DNA of 64,000 nt. Source: Tepidamorphus sp. GTDB lineage: Bacteria > Pseudomonadota > Alphaproteobacteria > Rhizobiales > Tepidamorphaceae. Positions within the stretch are counted from its first letter, which is position 1. Every line of letters starts with the position of its first letter. Both the position numbers and the translations under genes were made by a program. The notes under the pieces were generated by a model. The model worked only from the letters and a program-made list of their open reading frames with translations. It was not told where the DNA came from and did no database searches. Shown here piece after piece: positions 23,626 through 32,900 of the stretch. The stretch is from the NCBI GenBank assembly GCA_028280885.1, contig JANQKY010000106.1, positions 1 through 64,000 of the forward strand. The letters run 5' to 3'.

Positions 23626-25254
23626 TCACCGATGCTCCTCGACATTGGCTTCGACCAGTTCCTTGGCGAAGCGTTCGAGCGCGTCGATCTGGCGGGCCCA
23701 GCCGATCAGCTTCGGCGCGCGGTCGTCCGATATGACGGCGATCCGCGCAGCCCCCGTATCGTCGAACCGCCGAAGCGCCATTTCCAGCGTGTCCTCGGCA
23801 TGCAGGACCGGGGCGTCGGCGGGCGGCGGATCGTCCGGTTCGTCGGGCGCGCGGTTTTGCATGAAGTCGCTGACATGGATCTGATGGCCGATGCGCCGAT
23901 GCGCGCCGCCATGCAGGAACAGGCCGCGGCTTTCCAGCTGCCATTCGAAGAAGCCGTAGCGATTGAGCGCCCGGTTGACGCCGTTGGCGATCGACACGGT
24001 CAGGAGCAGCGCGATCGACAGGGCGTAGCCGCCGGTCAGTTCGAAGACGATCAGGGTCGTCGAGATTGGCGCGCCGAGCACGGCGCCGGCGACCGCGCCC
24101 ATGCCGAGGATCGCGTAGAGGCCACCGCTGGAGGCAAGCTCGGGAAAGGCCGCCGACGCGATGACGCCGAAGGCGCCGCCGGTCATCGCACCGAGATAGA
24201 GGGAGGGCGAGAAGATGCCGCCGCCCATGCGGCTTGCCATGGTGATCGAGGTGGCGATCGTCTTTATGACGATCAGCGTCATCAGCATGGTCAGCGGCAA
24301 CTGGTCCTTGAGCGCAAGGTCGGTCGCCTCGTAGCCGACGCCGAGGATCTCGGGAAAGACCAGCGCCATCGCCCCGATGGCGAAGCCGCCGAGCACCGGG
24401 CGCATCACCAGCGGGATCGGCAGCCGCCGGGCGACCCAGTCCGAGCCGATCAGCGAGAACTGGAACAATACGGCGACGACGCCGCAGGTGAGACCCAATA
24501 GGGCGAAGGCGGGGACCTCCCAATAGGAGGTGACCTGGTAGTCGGGGATGATGAAGGCGGGAAAGTCGCCGAACCACCAGCGCGAGATGACGCTCGCCAC
24601 CGTCGCCGCCACGACGATCGGGGCAAAGGCCATCGGCGCGAAATGGCCGAGGATGACCTCCTGGGCAAACAGGACACCGGCGATCGGCGCGTTGAACGAG
24701 GCGGAGATGGCGGCCGCGACGCCGCAGCCCAGCAGGGTGCGGCGCTCGGCCGGCGGCAGGCGCAGGAGCCGCGTCAGCGCCGTTGCCAGCGTCGCGCCGA
24801 GATGGACGACCGGGCCCTCGCGGCCGGTGCTCGCGCCGGTGCCCAGCGAGATCGCCGAGGCGACCGCGCTGCCGATGCCGACGCGGAAGCTCAGGCGGTG
24901 GCTGGGCAGGGCGCGCGCCTCGATCACGTCGGCGACGACCTCGACCCGCTTGCCGGGAATGACGTATTCCAGCATCAGGCCGACGATCAGGCCGCCCACG
25001 GCGGGCGCCAGCAGCACGAGATACCACGGCGCCTCGCGGGCGGCGGTGGCGACCTGCTCGCTCATGGTGCCGAGCCAGGGCAACTGCACGACCGCGATGC
25101 CGAGCCGAAACAGGATCGCGCCGATCGCAGCGGCGATGCCGACCGCGATCGCCATCAGCCAGACGACCGGCTGCCGGGTCTCCAGGAAGGTCCTCAGATT
25201 GGGCGCGATCCAGTCGCCGACAAGCGTTCCGGCGCGCCGAATGAGACTGATCAT
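23626..25254 (-). CDS. ClC-family chloride transport protein with CBS domain, channel-like inner site
   Basis: 542 aa from ATG 25254 (MISLIRRAG); the open frame extends upstream into repeat DNA. The ClC core shows TGASTGREGPVVHLGATLA with the external gating Glu, SASFNAPIAGVLFAQEVILGHF and GMGAVAGAVLGAPISTTLIVFELTGGYALS. The last 110 residues look like a CBS domain (LEMALRRFDDTGAARIAVISDDRAPKLIGWA). In LFAQEV the residue aligned with the inner proton glutamate of E. coli ClcA (LFIIEE, Glu203) is Val, as in ClC channels, so uncoupled chloride flow is possible. A second ClC gene is divergent at 26009-27346. Confidence 0.9.
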   Translation of the reverse strand: MISLIRRAGTLVGDWIAPNLRTFLETRQPVVWLMAIAVGIAAAIGAILFRLGIAVVQLPWLGTMSEQVATAAREAPWYLVLLAPAVGGLIVGLMLEYVIPGKRVEVVADVIEARALPSHRLSFRVGIGSAVASAISLGTGASTGREGPVVHLGATLATALTRLLRLPPAERRTLLGCGVAAAISASFNAPIAGVLFAQEVILGHFAPMAFAPIVVAATVASVISRWWFGDFPAFIIPDYQVTSYWEVPAFALLGLTCGVVAVLFQFSLIGSDWVARRLPIPLVMRPVLGGFAIGAMALVFPEILGVGYEATDLALKDQLPLTMLMTLIVIKTIATSITMASRMGGGIFSPSLYLGAMTGGAFGVIASAAFPELASSGGLYAILGMGAVAGAVLGAPISTTLIVFELTGGYALSIALLLTVSIANGVNRALNRYGFFEWQLESRGLFLHGGAHRRIGHQIHVSDFMQNRAPDEPDDPPPADAPVLHAEDTLEMALRRFDDTGAARIAVISDDRAPKLIGWARQIDALERFAKELVEANVEEHR

Positions 25255-25447
25255 CAACGCCAGCACCCCGACCTGCCGGCCGGCGCGCCTCCAGCCCGTG
25301 GGGCAAGTCCGGGGTCGCCCGGATTGCCCAACTCCCTCGATTTCACTGTCGTTTCCATAGACATACGCGGATCGCGGACGGTGCGGTAGGTCCTTTGCGT
25401 GACACTGGCAGGAAAAGATTACCCAAAGGCGTAATCGCGTTCGGCTC

Positions 25448-25610
25448 ACTGCTGTCCGGTTCAGCCGGGATGTGGCTTTGGTTTTCAGCCTGACCACCCC
25501 ATCGGATGTCATGCCCGGACTTGTTCCGGGCATCCATGAACACCGCCGGCAGAAAGGGGGTAAGCGACTGTGGTCATGGATTGCCGGGACAAGCCCGGCA
25601 ATGACAGGGG
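25448..25610. repeat. Dispersed repeat, family B, copy 1
   Basis: It starts CACTGCTGTCCGGTTCAGCC and contains GTCATGCCCGGACTTGTTCCGGGCATCCATGAACACCGCC in pieces, then CATGGATTGCCGGGACAAGCCCGGCAATGAC. The internal hairpins are CCCGGACTTGTTCCGGG and TTGCCGGGACAAGCCCGGCAA. The flanks ATCCATGAAC/GT(G)TTCATGGAT and GTCAT/ATGAC pair over longer distance, giving a branched fold. Two further copies are at 55425-55745. No gene was seen in the surrounding gap 25255-26008 apart from this and the next repeat. Confidence 0.7.
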
Positions 25611-25631
25611 AGGGGGAATGGCGGGCACCAC

Positions 25632-25784
25632 CCTCTCCCTCGTCATCCCGGAATTCGCGTCAGCGACTATTCGGGATCGGGGAACCCCGGCGGATCGGAG
25701 TTCTCTCGGCCTCGATATCCAACACCGACACGGGCTCCCCGATCCCGGCTCGGCCTGCGGCCGTCCGGGATGACGAGGGAGAGG
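25632..25784. repeat. Dispersed palindromic repeat, family A, copy 2
   Basis: It runs from CTCTCCCTCGTCATCCCGG to CCGGGATGACGAGGGAGAG, so the outer ends pair over 19 bp. The right half (CCCGATCCCGGCTCGGCCTGCGGCCG) is the complement of the left half of copy 1 at 8644-8783, so this copy is inverted relative to it. Confidence 0.75.
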
Positions 25785-26008
25785 CCATACGGCCGCGCAA
25801 CCGTTGCAAAGGGTCTCGTGCCGGGGCGTCTTGCGGTCCTTCATGACCACAGTTGCCCGACCAGGTCGGGGAGGGCGCTCGAGGGGGCTCGCCGGCCCCC
25901 GCGACAGCGGCGTTTGGCTGCTGGTGGATTTCGGATAGTCTCGCCATCAGCGCGTTTAAGGGATTCGCTTCCAAGCGTTACCTGCGGCGGCGTCAACAGG
26001 GGCGGATC

Positions 26009-27346
26009 TTGGCGGACGGCAACGACGATAAACGCTCGGACGAATTGCGGTTCTTCCTGCTCGCGTTCCTGGTCGGGATCGGCGCCGGGCTCGGCGGGAC
26101 GGCGCTGCATCTGACGGTCGATTTCCTGCTGCACTGGCCGGGCTGGCTGACGGAGCGGATCGGCACCGGGGCCGCGGCGATCGCGGCGGCTGCCGCGATT
26201 TCGGCGATAATGGCGGCGCTGTCGGCCTTCATCGTCCGCCGCTATGCGCCGGAGGCCGCCGGCAGCGGCGTGCAGGAAGTGGAGGGGACGCTCGAGGGCC
26301 TGCGGCCGCTGCGCTGGCGCCGGGTGCTGCCGGTCAAGTTCGTCGCCGGCGTGCTGTCGCTGTCGTCGGGCCTCGTGCTCGGCCGCGAGGGGCCGACGAT
26401 CCATATCGGCGCGAGCATTGCCGGCGCGGTGTCGGAATGGCGCAAGCTGGGGCGGCTTGAACGCAGCGGCCTGATCGCGGCGGGCGCGGCGGCGGGGCTG
26501 GCGGCCGCCTTCAACGCGCCGCTTGCCTCGGTCCTGTTCGTCATCGAGGAGACGCGGCGGCAGTTTCCCTACTCGTTCAAGACCTATATGGGCGTTGCCA
26601 TCGCCTCGATCCTGTCGGCCTTCATCACCGAGGATATCGCCGGTGTGGGACCCGACCTGCAGATCATCGTTCCGGCGATGCCGCTTTGGTCGCTGCTTGG
26701 CTTCGCCGGGCTCGGCATCGTCGTCGGCGGGCTCGGCGTCCTGTTCAACTGGATGATCCTGAACGGCCAGACGCTGGCGATCGCGATCGGGCGGCTCAAT
26801 CCCAATCTGGTGCCGCTATCGGTCGGCGCGATCATCGGCGTGTTGCTGATCGTGCTGCCGCAGGCGACGATGGGTCATGAGGACCTCATCCTGCATCTCG
26901 TTTCGGCCAAGCACGGCGCGATCCTGCTGCTTGGCATCGTCGCGATCCGGCTGTTGACCTCGGTCGCCAGCTATGTCTCGGGCGTGCCGGGTGGCATCTT
27001 CGCGCCGATACTGACGCTTGCCGCCTGCACCGGCCTTGCGCTTGGCGGCATGCTCATCGAAGTGGTGCCGGCCGATCACGCCATCGCCATTGCCTTTGCG
27101 GTCGCGGCGATGGGCGGGCTGTTCACCGCCTCGGTGCGCGCGCCGATGGTGGGCGTCGTACTGACGCTCGAACTGACCGGCGCCTACGAGATCCTGCTCC
27201 CTGTACTGGTCACCTGTCTGATCGCCAACATCACGGCGGAGTGGCTCGGCGGACGGCCGATCTACGAGCAACTGCTCGAACGCACGCTGGAGCGGGCCGG
27301 CATCGTCAGACACGAGCCGGAGCGCGAGACGAGCGGGTTGGCCTGA
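26009..27346 (+). CDS. ClC-family chloride/proton exchanger
   Basis: 445 aa if started at TTG 26009, which has AGGGG seven bases upstream; the frame stays open to 25853 but enters non-coding DNA. AGSGVQEVEGTLEG matches the anion-site loop GSGIPEIEG, VLGREGPTIHIG carries the external Glu, and AFNAPLASVLFVIEETRRQFPYSFKTYMGVAIASI matches E. coli ClcA closely, including the inner proton Glu in VIEE. It should exchange two chlorides for one proton. It is divergent from the channel-like paralogue, with 754 bp of repeats between. It lacks a CBS domain. Confidence 0.88.
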   Translation: MADGNDDKRSDELRFFLLAFLVGIGAGLGGTALHLTVDFLLHWPGWLTERIGTGAAAIAAAAAISAIMAALSAFIVRRYAPEAAGSGVQEVEGTLEGLRPLRWRRVLPVKFVAGVLSLSSGLVLGREGPTIHIGASIAGAVSEWRKLGRLERSGLIAAGAAAGLAAAFNAPLASVLFVIEETRRQFPYSFKTYMGVAIASILSAFITEDIAGVGPDLQIIVPAMPLWSLLGFAGLGIVVGGLGVLFNWMILNGQTLAIAIGRLNPNLVPLSVGAIIGVLLIVLPQATMGHEDLILHLVSAKHGAILLLGIVAIRLLTSVASYVSGVPGGIFAPILTLAACTGLALGGMLIEVVPADHAIAIAFAVAAMGGLFTASVRAPMVGVVLTLELTGAYEILLPVLVTCLIANITAEWLGGRPIYEQLLERTLERAGIVRHEPERETSGLA

Positions 27347-27361
27347 CCCTGCCGGGTCGGC

Positions 27362-27820
27362 TCAGCGGCGGTCCTTTGACTGGCGATCCTTTGGCGTGCC
27401 GAACGTCGCATCGCGCCGGCGCGTGTACCCATCGCGCTTGGGAAGGTTGTCGGCAATGGTGACCCACGGCAGTCTCATCTTCCAATAGGCGTGCGCTGAG
27501 GGGGCGAACCGCTCCGGGTTGTCCAGGAAGCCGATTGAAACATAAAGCTCGTCGGCCAGACCGTCATCGGCATAGCTGATCGACGTGCCGCACGTGCCGC
27601 AGAAAGTTCGTGTGATCCCCCTGGTCTTCGAATAGGCTTTCGGCACCCCGCGCAGGAAACGGACCTGGTCTGGCCGGTAGCCGACCCAAACTGTGAGGGG
27701 GCTGCCAATCGCCCGGCGGCAATCGTCATCGTGATCGAAGGCGATCCAGAAAGGGTCACTCGAAAATTCCGCCGCGATCGCGCCGCAAAAACACGCACCG
27801 GTCTCGATACGATCCTCCAT
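27362..27820 (-). CDS. GFA (glutathione-dependent formaldehyde-activating)-like family protein
   Basis: 152 aa. The fold's zinc-binding cysteines can be read in TGACFCGAIAAEF (C-x-C) and TRTFCGTCGTSISY (C-x2-C); the other usual pair is replaced in part by DDDCRRAIGSPLTVWVGY. Family members bind glutathione or small electrophiles, and many have no known substrate. It is convergent with the ClC gene (15 bp) and lies 6 bp after the thioesterase gene on the same strand, so the pair may be co-transcribed. Confidence 0.82.
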   Translation of the reverse strand: MEDRIETGACFCGAIAAEFSSDPFWIAFDHDDDCRRAIGSPLTVWVGYRPDQVRFLRGVPKAYSKTRGITRTFCGTCGTSISYADDGLADELYVSIGFLDNPERFAPSAHAYWKMRLPWVTIADNLPKRDGYTRRRDATFGTPKDRQSKDRR

Positions 27821-27826
27821 GGCGTA

Positions 27827-28321
27827 CTAACCGGTCTTGACCCGCATCACCCGGCCGACCTGCGGCGGCATCTCCAGGTCGGCATGGGCTTTGCGCATCG
27901 CGGCGAGGTTTTCGCGGATATCGTCGGGCCAGGGGCTTGCTCGCTTGGCGGCCATGTCGACATGCAGCGACATCTGCTCCAGCGTCGCGCTCGTCCAGCC
28001 CTCGCGGGCATGCACCAGCTCCTCGAAGATATGGGCGCGCTTGTCGTCGAAGGCGAGCAGGCGGATGTGGACATGGACCGGATCGTCAAGCGCCAGTTCG
28101 CGCAGATAGCAGACATGCGCCTCGACGGTGAAGAAGGAGGCGTTGCGCTCGCGCACATAGTCGGGGCCGAGGCCCAGCGTCAGGAACGCCTCGTCGATGC
28201 CGCGATCGAACAGGACATGGTAGAAGGCCATGTTGAGATGGCCGTTATAGTCGATCCAATCCGGTTCAATCGCCATCTCGCTGGATTTGAACGGTGCCGG
28301 GATTGGCGCTGACGTAATCAT
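27827..28321 (-). CDS. Acyl-CoA thioester hydrolase (4HBT hotdog family)
   Basis: 164 aa from ATG 28321; an earlier ATG at 28381 would add 20 residues. WIDYNGHLNMAFYHVLFDRGIDEAFLTLGLG is the 4-hydroxybenzoyl-CoA thioesterase signature with the catalytic Asp (D-Y-N-G-H), followed by FFTVEAHVCYLRELALDDPVHVHIRLLAFDDKRAHIFEELVHA. This subfamily often accompanies carnitine or betaine catabolism, but no such genes are near. The divergent neighbour at 28448 is an FAD-linked oxidase. Confidence 0.85.
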   Translation of the reverse strand: MITSAPIPAPFKSSEMAIEPDWIDYNGHLNMAFYHVLFDRGIDEAFLTLGLGPDYVRERNASFFTVEAHVCYLRELALDDPVHVHIRLLAFDDKRAHIFEELVHAREGWTSATLEQMSLHVDMAAKRASPWPDDIRENLAAMRKAHADLEMPPQVGRVMRVKTG

Positions 28322-28447
28322 GGCGTATGGCTCTCCCGCGACTATGCCCGTCACCGTTTGGCCGTGTTGTTGTTTTGCCAATCCGGGCTATCTGTTAGGG
28401 TGCCGTGAACACTACCAATTTTCGCGATCCGCGGAAGGACTGAGCTT

Positions 28448-29851
28448 ATGAATCTCGCTGATACCAACATCCAGCCCGTCGGCGACCTGAGCGGCGCGCT
28501 TGAGCGCCTGTCGGAGCGCTTCCACAACAACCTGTCGACGGCCCAGGCGGTTCGCGAGCAGCACGGCCACACCATGACCTGGCACGAGAACCTGCCGCCG
28601 GACGCGGTCGTGTTCGCGCAATCGGTCGATGATGTCGCCGAGGTGGTGAAGATCTGCGCGGCGCACCGGGTTCCGGTCATCGCGTTCGGCACCGGCACGT
28701 CGCTGGAAGGCCATGTCAACGCGCCGCTGGGCGGCGTGTCGATCGATACGAGCCAGATGAACAGGATCCTGGCGATCCATCCCGAAGACCTCGACTGCGT
28801 CGTCGAGCCCGGCGTCACCCGCGAGCAGCTCAATTCCGACCTGCGCGATACCGGCCTGTTCTTCCCGATCGATCCCGGCGCCAATGCCTCCATCGGCGGC
28901 ATGACGGCGACGCGTGCCTCGGGCACCAACGCGGTGCGCTACGGCACGATGAAGGACAATGTGATGGCCGTCACCGCGGTGCTGGCCGACGGCTCGATCA
29001 TCAAGACGGGAACGCGGGCGAAGAAATCCTCGGCCGGCTATGACCTGACCCGGCTGATGGTCGGATCGGAAGGCACGCTCGGCATCATCACCGATATCAC
29101 CCTGAAGCTCTACGGCATCCCGGAGGCGATCTCCGGCGGCGTCTGCCCGTTCGACACGCTGGAAGGGGCCTGCAACGCCGTCATCAGCACCATCCAGTGC
29201 GGTATTCCGGTCGCCCGGATCGAACTGCTGGACGAGGTGCAGGTCGGCGCGATCAACGAATACGCCAAGATGTCGATGCGGGTGACGCCGACGCTGTTCC
29301 TGGAGTTTCATGGTTCCGAGGCCGGCGTCGCCGAACAGTCGGAATTGTTCGGCGAGATCGCCGCGGAATATGGCGGCGGTCCGTTCGAATGGACCAGCAA
29401 CACCGAGGAGCGCACCCGGCTGTGGAAGGCGCGCCACGAGGCCTATTACTCGGTGATGCACCTGCGCCCCGGCGCGGAGGGCGTGGCGTCGGATGTCTGC
29501 GTGCCGATCTCGCGGCTTGCCGAGTGCATCCTGGCGACCAAGGAGGATATCGAGGCGAACGGCTTCATCGCGCCGATCGTCGGCCATGTCGGCGACGGCA
29601 ATTTCCATGTCTCGGTAATGGTCGACAAGGAGAGCGAGCAGGAGCAGAAGGCGGTCGACGGCTTCCTGCGCCGGCTCGTCGAGCGGGCAATCGCGATGGA
29701 CGGCACCTGCACCGGCGAGCATGGCGTGGGGACCGGCAAGATGAAATATCTCGATGCCGAACTTGGCGGCGCGGTCGATGTCATGCGCACGATCAAGCAG
29801 GCGCTCGATCCGTTGAACATTCTGAACCCTGGGAAAATCATACGCGTATAG
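28448..29851 (+). CDS. FAD-linked D-2-hydroxyacid dehydrogenase (D-lactate dehydrogenase/GlcD family)
   Basis: 467 aa, full length. The PCMH-type FAD domain covers residues 45-225: PPDAVVFAQSVDDVAEVVKICAAHRVPVIAFGTGTSLEGHV, VVEPGVTREQLNSDLRDTGLFFPIDPGANASIGGMTATRASGTNAVRYGTM and GYDLTRLMVGSEGTLGIITDI. The C-terminal FAD-oxidase_C domain ends VGHVGDGNFHVS...GTCTGEHGVGTGKMKYLDAE, a pattern shared with LDHD and GlcD. It probably oxidises D-lactate or a similar acid at the membrane with cytochrome c or quinone as acceptor. A second member of the family is cut by the left window edge. Confidence 0.92.
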   Translation: MNLADTNIQPVGDLSGALERLSERFHNNLSTAQAVREQHGHTMTWHENLPPDAVVFAQSVDDVAEVVKICAAHRVPVIAFGTGTSLEGHVNAPLGGVSIDTSQMNRILAIHPEDLDCVVEPGVTREQLNSDLRDTGLFFPIDPGANASIGGMTATRASGTNAVRYGTMKDNVMAVTAVLADGSIIKTGTRAKKSSAGYDLTRLMVGSEGTLGIITDITLKLYGIPEAISGGVCPFDTLEGACNAVISTIQCGIPVARIELLDEVQVGAINEYAKMSMRVTPTLFLEFHGSEAGVAEQSELFGEIAAEYGGGPFEWTSNTEERTRLWKARHEAYYSVMHLRPGAEGVASDVCVPISRLAECILATKEDIEANGFIAPIVGHVGDGNFHVSVMVDKESEQEQKAVDGFLRRLVERAIAMDGTCTGEHGVGTGKMKYLDAELGGAVDVMRTIKQALDPLNILNPGKIIRV

Positions 29852-29951
29852 CAGTTTGGCGAGTGTGGGGGCTGGCGGACCAGCGCTGCGGCGGCGACGT
29901 GGCAGCAGGACTCTCGCCGCGCGTATCAGCGAGTAATCCGGAACCGGCACG

Positions 29952-32900
29952 GTGAATGCATTCCTGCTGTCCCTTGGTATCGCGATCGCGCTGATCCTTG
30001 CCGCGGCGTTTACCGCCCCGTTCTTCATCGACTGGTCGAGCTATCGAACCTATTTCGAGGCGCAGGCGAGCGAGGCGCTCGGGCGGCCGGTCGCCATCGA
30101 TGGCGCGTTCGACGTGCGCATCATGCCCTATCCGAGCCTGATCGCCGACGATGTGCGGATCGGCGCCGACGGCTCGCGGGAAGGGGTCGAGCGGATCGAG
30201 CTGCGGGCCGCCCTGACGCCGCTGTTGAGCGGCCGGTTCCAGGTTACCGACTTCACGCTGATCGAACCGCGCGCGGTGCTCCGGCTCGCCGCAGACGGCG
30301 CCGTTTCCTGGGCTGCCGACGACAAGCCGGTGATGCCGGTCGATCCGGACCGGATCACGCTCGACAAGATCGATATCACCGCCGGCCACTTCACAATCGA
30401 GGACGCGCGCTCCGGCGAGACCTATCTGCTCGAGGGCGTGAACCTGACCGGATCGGCGACGTCGCTGCGCGGGCCGTTCAAGGTGGAGGGCGGCGGCTCG
30501 CTCGATGGCGACCGCTACACGGTCAAGCTGGCGACCGGCCGGATGGCCGATGACGGATCGGGCATGCGCGTCAAGGCGTCGATCCTGCCGGCGGCGACCG
30601 CGCTCGACATCGACCTCGACGGGGCGCTGCTGCGGATCGACAACATGCCGGTCTTCGACGGCCAACTGGTCGTCAAGCGGCCTGGACCCGAGCCCGAAAC
30701 GGAAGCCTGGCGGCTCGACGGGGCGCTGGTTGCCAGTCCGGAAGCCCTGGTCATGGATCAACTGTCGGTGCGGCTTGGAACCGAGGAGCGGCATGTCTCC
30801 TTGAGCGGGGCTGCCAATGTGCGGTTCGGCGCCGATCCGCGCTTCGATGCCGTCATCTCGGCGCGTCAGATCGATTTCGACCGCTCTTTCGGCAGCGGCC
30901 CCGACGCACCCGTCAGCACCCAGGCGGCGGTGGGAACCTTCGGGTCGCTGCTCGATCCGGCGATCTTCCCGCTGCCCGGCCATCTGGCGCTCGATGTCGA
31001 ATCGCTGGTCGTCGCCGGCGGGCTGCTTGAGCGGCTGACCGTCGATGTGGAGATCGACGGCGACATCTGGGCGATCGAGCGGGCGGTCGTCGCGGCCCCC
31101 GGCCGCTCCAGCCTCGGCGTTGCCGGCACGATCGGCTTCGGCGACGCCGATCCGGTCTTCGACGGGGCGATACGGCTTCAATCCGAGCAGGCCGGCGTCT
31201 TCGCCAACTGGCTGTTTGCGACCCAGGCCGATGCGACGCGCTTCGGCGTGCCGGTCGGCGGCATGGAGGCATCGGCGCAGGTGCGGCTGGACGCTACGGG
31301 CATGGCGTTCGAGCGGGTCGATGTCCGCACGCCCGACAGCGCGGTCCAGGGCTCTGCCCGCTATGCGCCGGCCGGCGAGGGCGGGCGCGGCGAGGTGGCG
31401 CTGGCACTGACGGCGGACAGCTTCGACCTGTCCGATCTCGGACCGGGCGGGCTTGCCGGCGAGGCAGGCCTTTTGCCGGCGCTCGAAGCGCTTTTGTCGG
31501 ATGTCGATCTGGGCCTCCAGCTTCAGGCCGGGGCGCTGTCGTCGGGCGATATCTCGGCGAACGGCGTTCGTGTCGACATGCTGCTGTCGGATGGCGATGC
31601 GCTTGTCCGCCAGCTTTCGATCGAGGATCTCGGCGGCGCGCGCCTGTCCGGCAGCGGCGCGGTCGAGGCCTACGCATCGGCGCCCGATGGCGACCTCGAT
31701 TTCGGACTGTCGGCAGACGCGCTCGACGGCGTCATCGACGTGTTGCGGACGCTTGGGGCCGACAGGACGGTCGAGCTGCTCGCCGACCGGGCCGGCGCGC
31801 TGGTGCCGGTCGACCTGACGGTGGCGCTGAAGGCGACCGGGTCGGAGCGCGGTTCGGTCGGGTCGATCGATCTTGGCGGCACGGCCGGCGGCAGCGACCT
31901 GTCTCTCGCGGTCGGCTTTGACGGCGACCCGGAGGCGATCGAGGCGGCTGATCTCGACATTCGGGCAAGCGCTTACAACCCGGATGGCGTACTGCTTGCC
32001 CGCCAACTCGGCCTGGCCTCCCCGATGGGCTTGGACTCTGGCTCAGGCGTGGCCGGCGAGGTGAGCCTGACGGCGCGCGGACGCCTCGACGACGACATGG
32101 ACGTGGCGCTTCGCGCCTCGGGCGCCGGTATCGACGGCGAAATACGCGGCAACGGACGGTGGAGCGCGGCCGATGGCGTCCAGGCCGGTGGCAGCGTGTC
32201 CGCGGACATCGCCGATTTCGAGGCGCTGCTGGGTCTGGCCGGCATCGTCCTGCCCTCGATCGACGCGACGCCGGTCGCGGTCAAGGCAACGATTGCCGCC
32301 GATGACGGGGTGTGGGAACTCGACGGCCTGGAAATCACCGATCCGCTTGCCGGAATGGTCGGGGCGCGGGGAAGCCTGTCACTCGACCTCAGCGGTGAGG
32401 ACCGCGTTGTTGGCGGCGCCCTGGATGTCGATCGCCTGAGCCTGGAATGGCTCGCCGGGGCCCTGGTCGGCGCGCCGGCGGTGGTGTTTCCGCAGGCGCC
32501 GGCCGGCGAGACGGCGTTTCCCAGCGCCCCGCTGGCACCGGTCGAGCGGGCCGGATGGCGCGGCCGCATCGGCCTGACCGCCCGGACGTTCGATCTGACC
32601 GACACTGTCTCGCTTGGCGATGCCCAGGCCGATTTCAGCTTCGATCCGATGCGGCTGTCGCTCGAAAACCTGCGCGGCAACGCCTATGGCGGCCGCATGG
32701 TCGCCGGGGTCGACCTGACCACCGAGGACGGCTTCATCGAACTCACCGGGCGGCTCGACCTGAACGACGCCCGGCTCGAGGAGATCGTCTGGCAGGCAAA
32801 CGGCCGTCCGGTCGCGACCGGGGCGGTGTGGGCCGGCGCCGAATTCACCGGCCAGGGGCGCAGCCTCTCGGCGATCGCCGCGACCCTGACGGGAACCGGA

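Noticed and set aside
25480..25800. Short open frames with 'PGTSPGMT'-like peptides
   Set aside because: They lie wholly within dispersed repeat DNA on both strands and are translations of the hairpin repeats.
29838..32006. 722-codon open frame on the minus strand
   Set aside because: Antisense to the AsmA-like gene; no family and biased Arg/Gln/Asp content.
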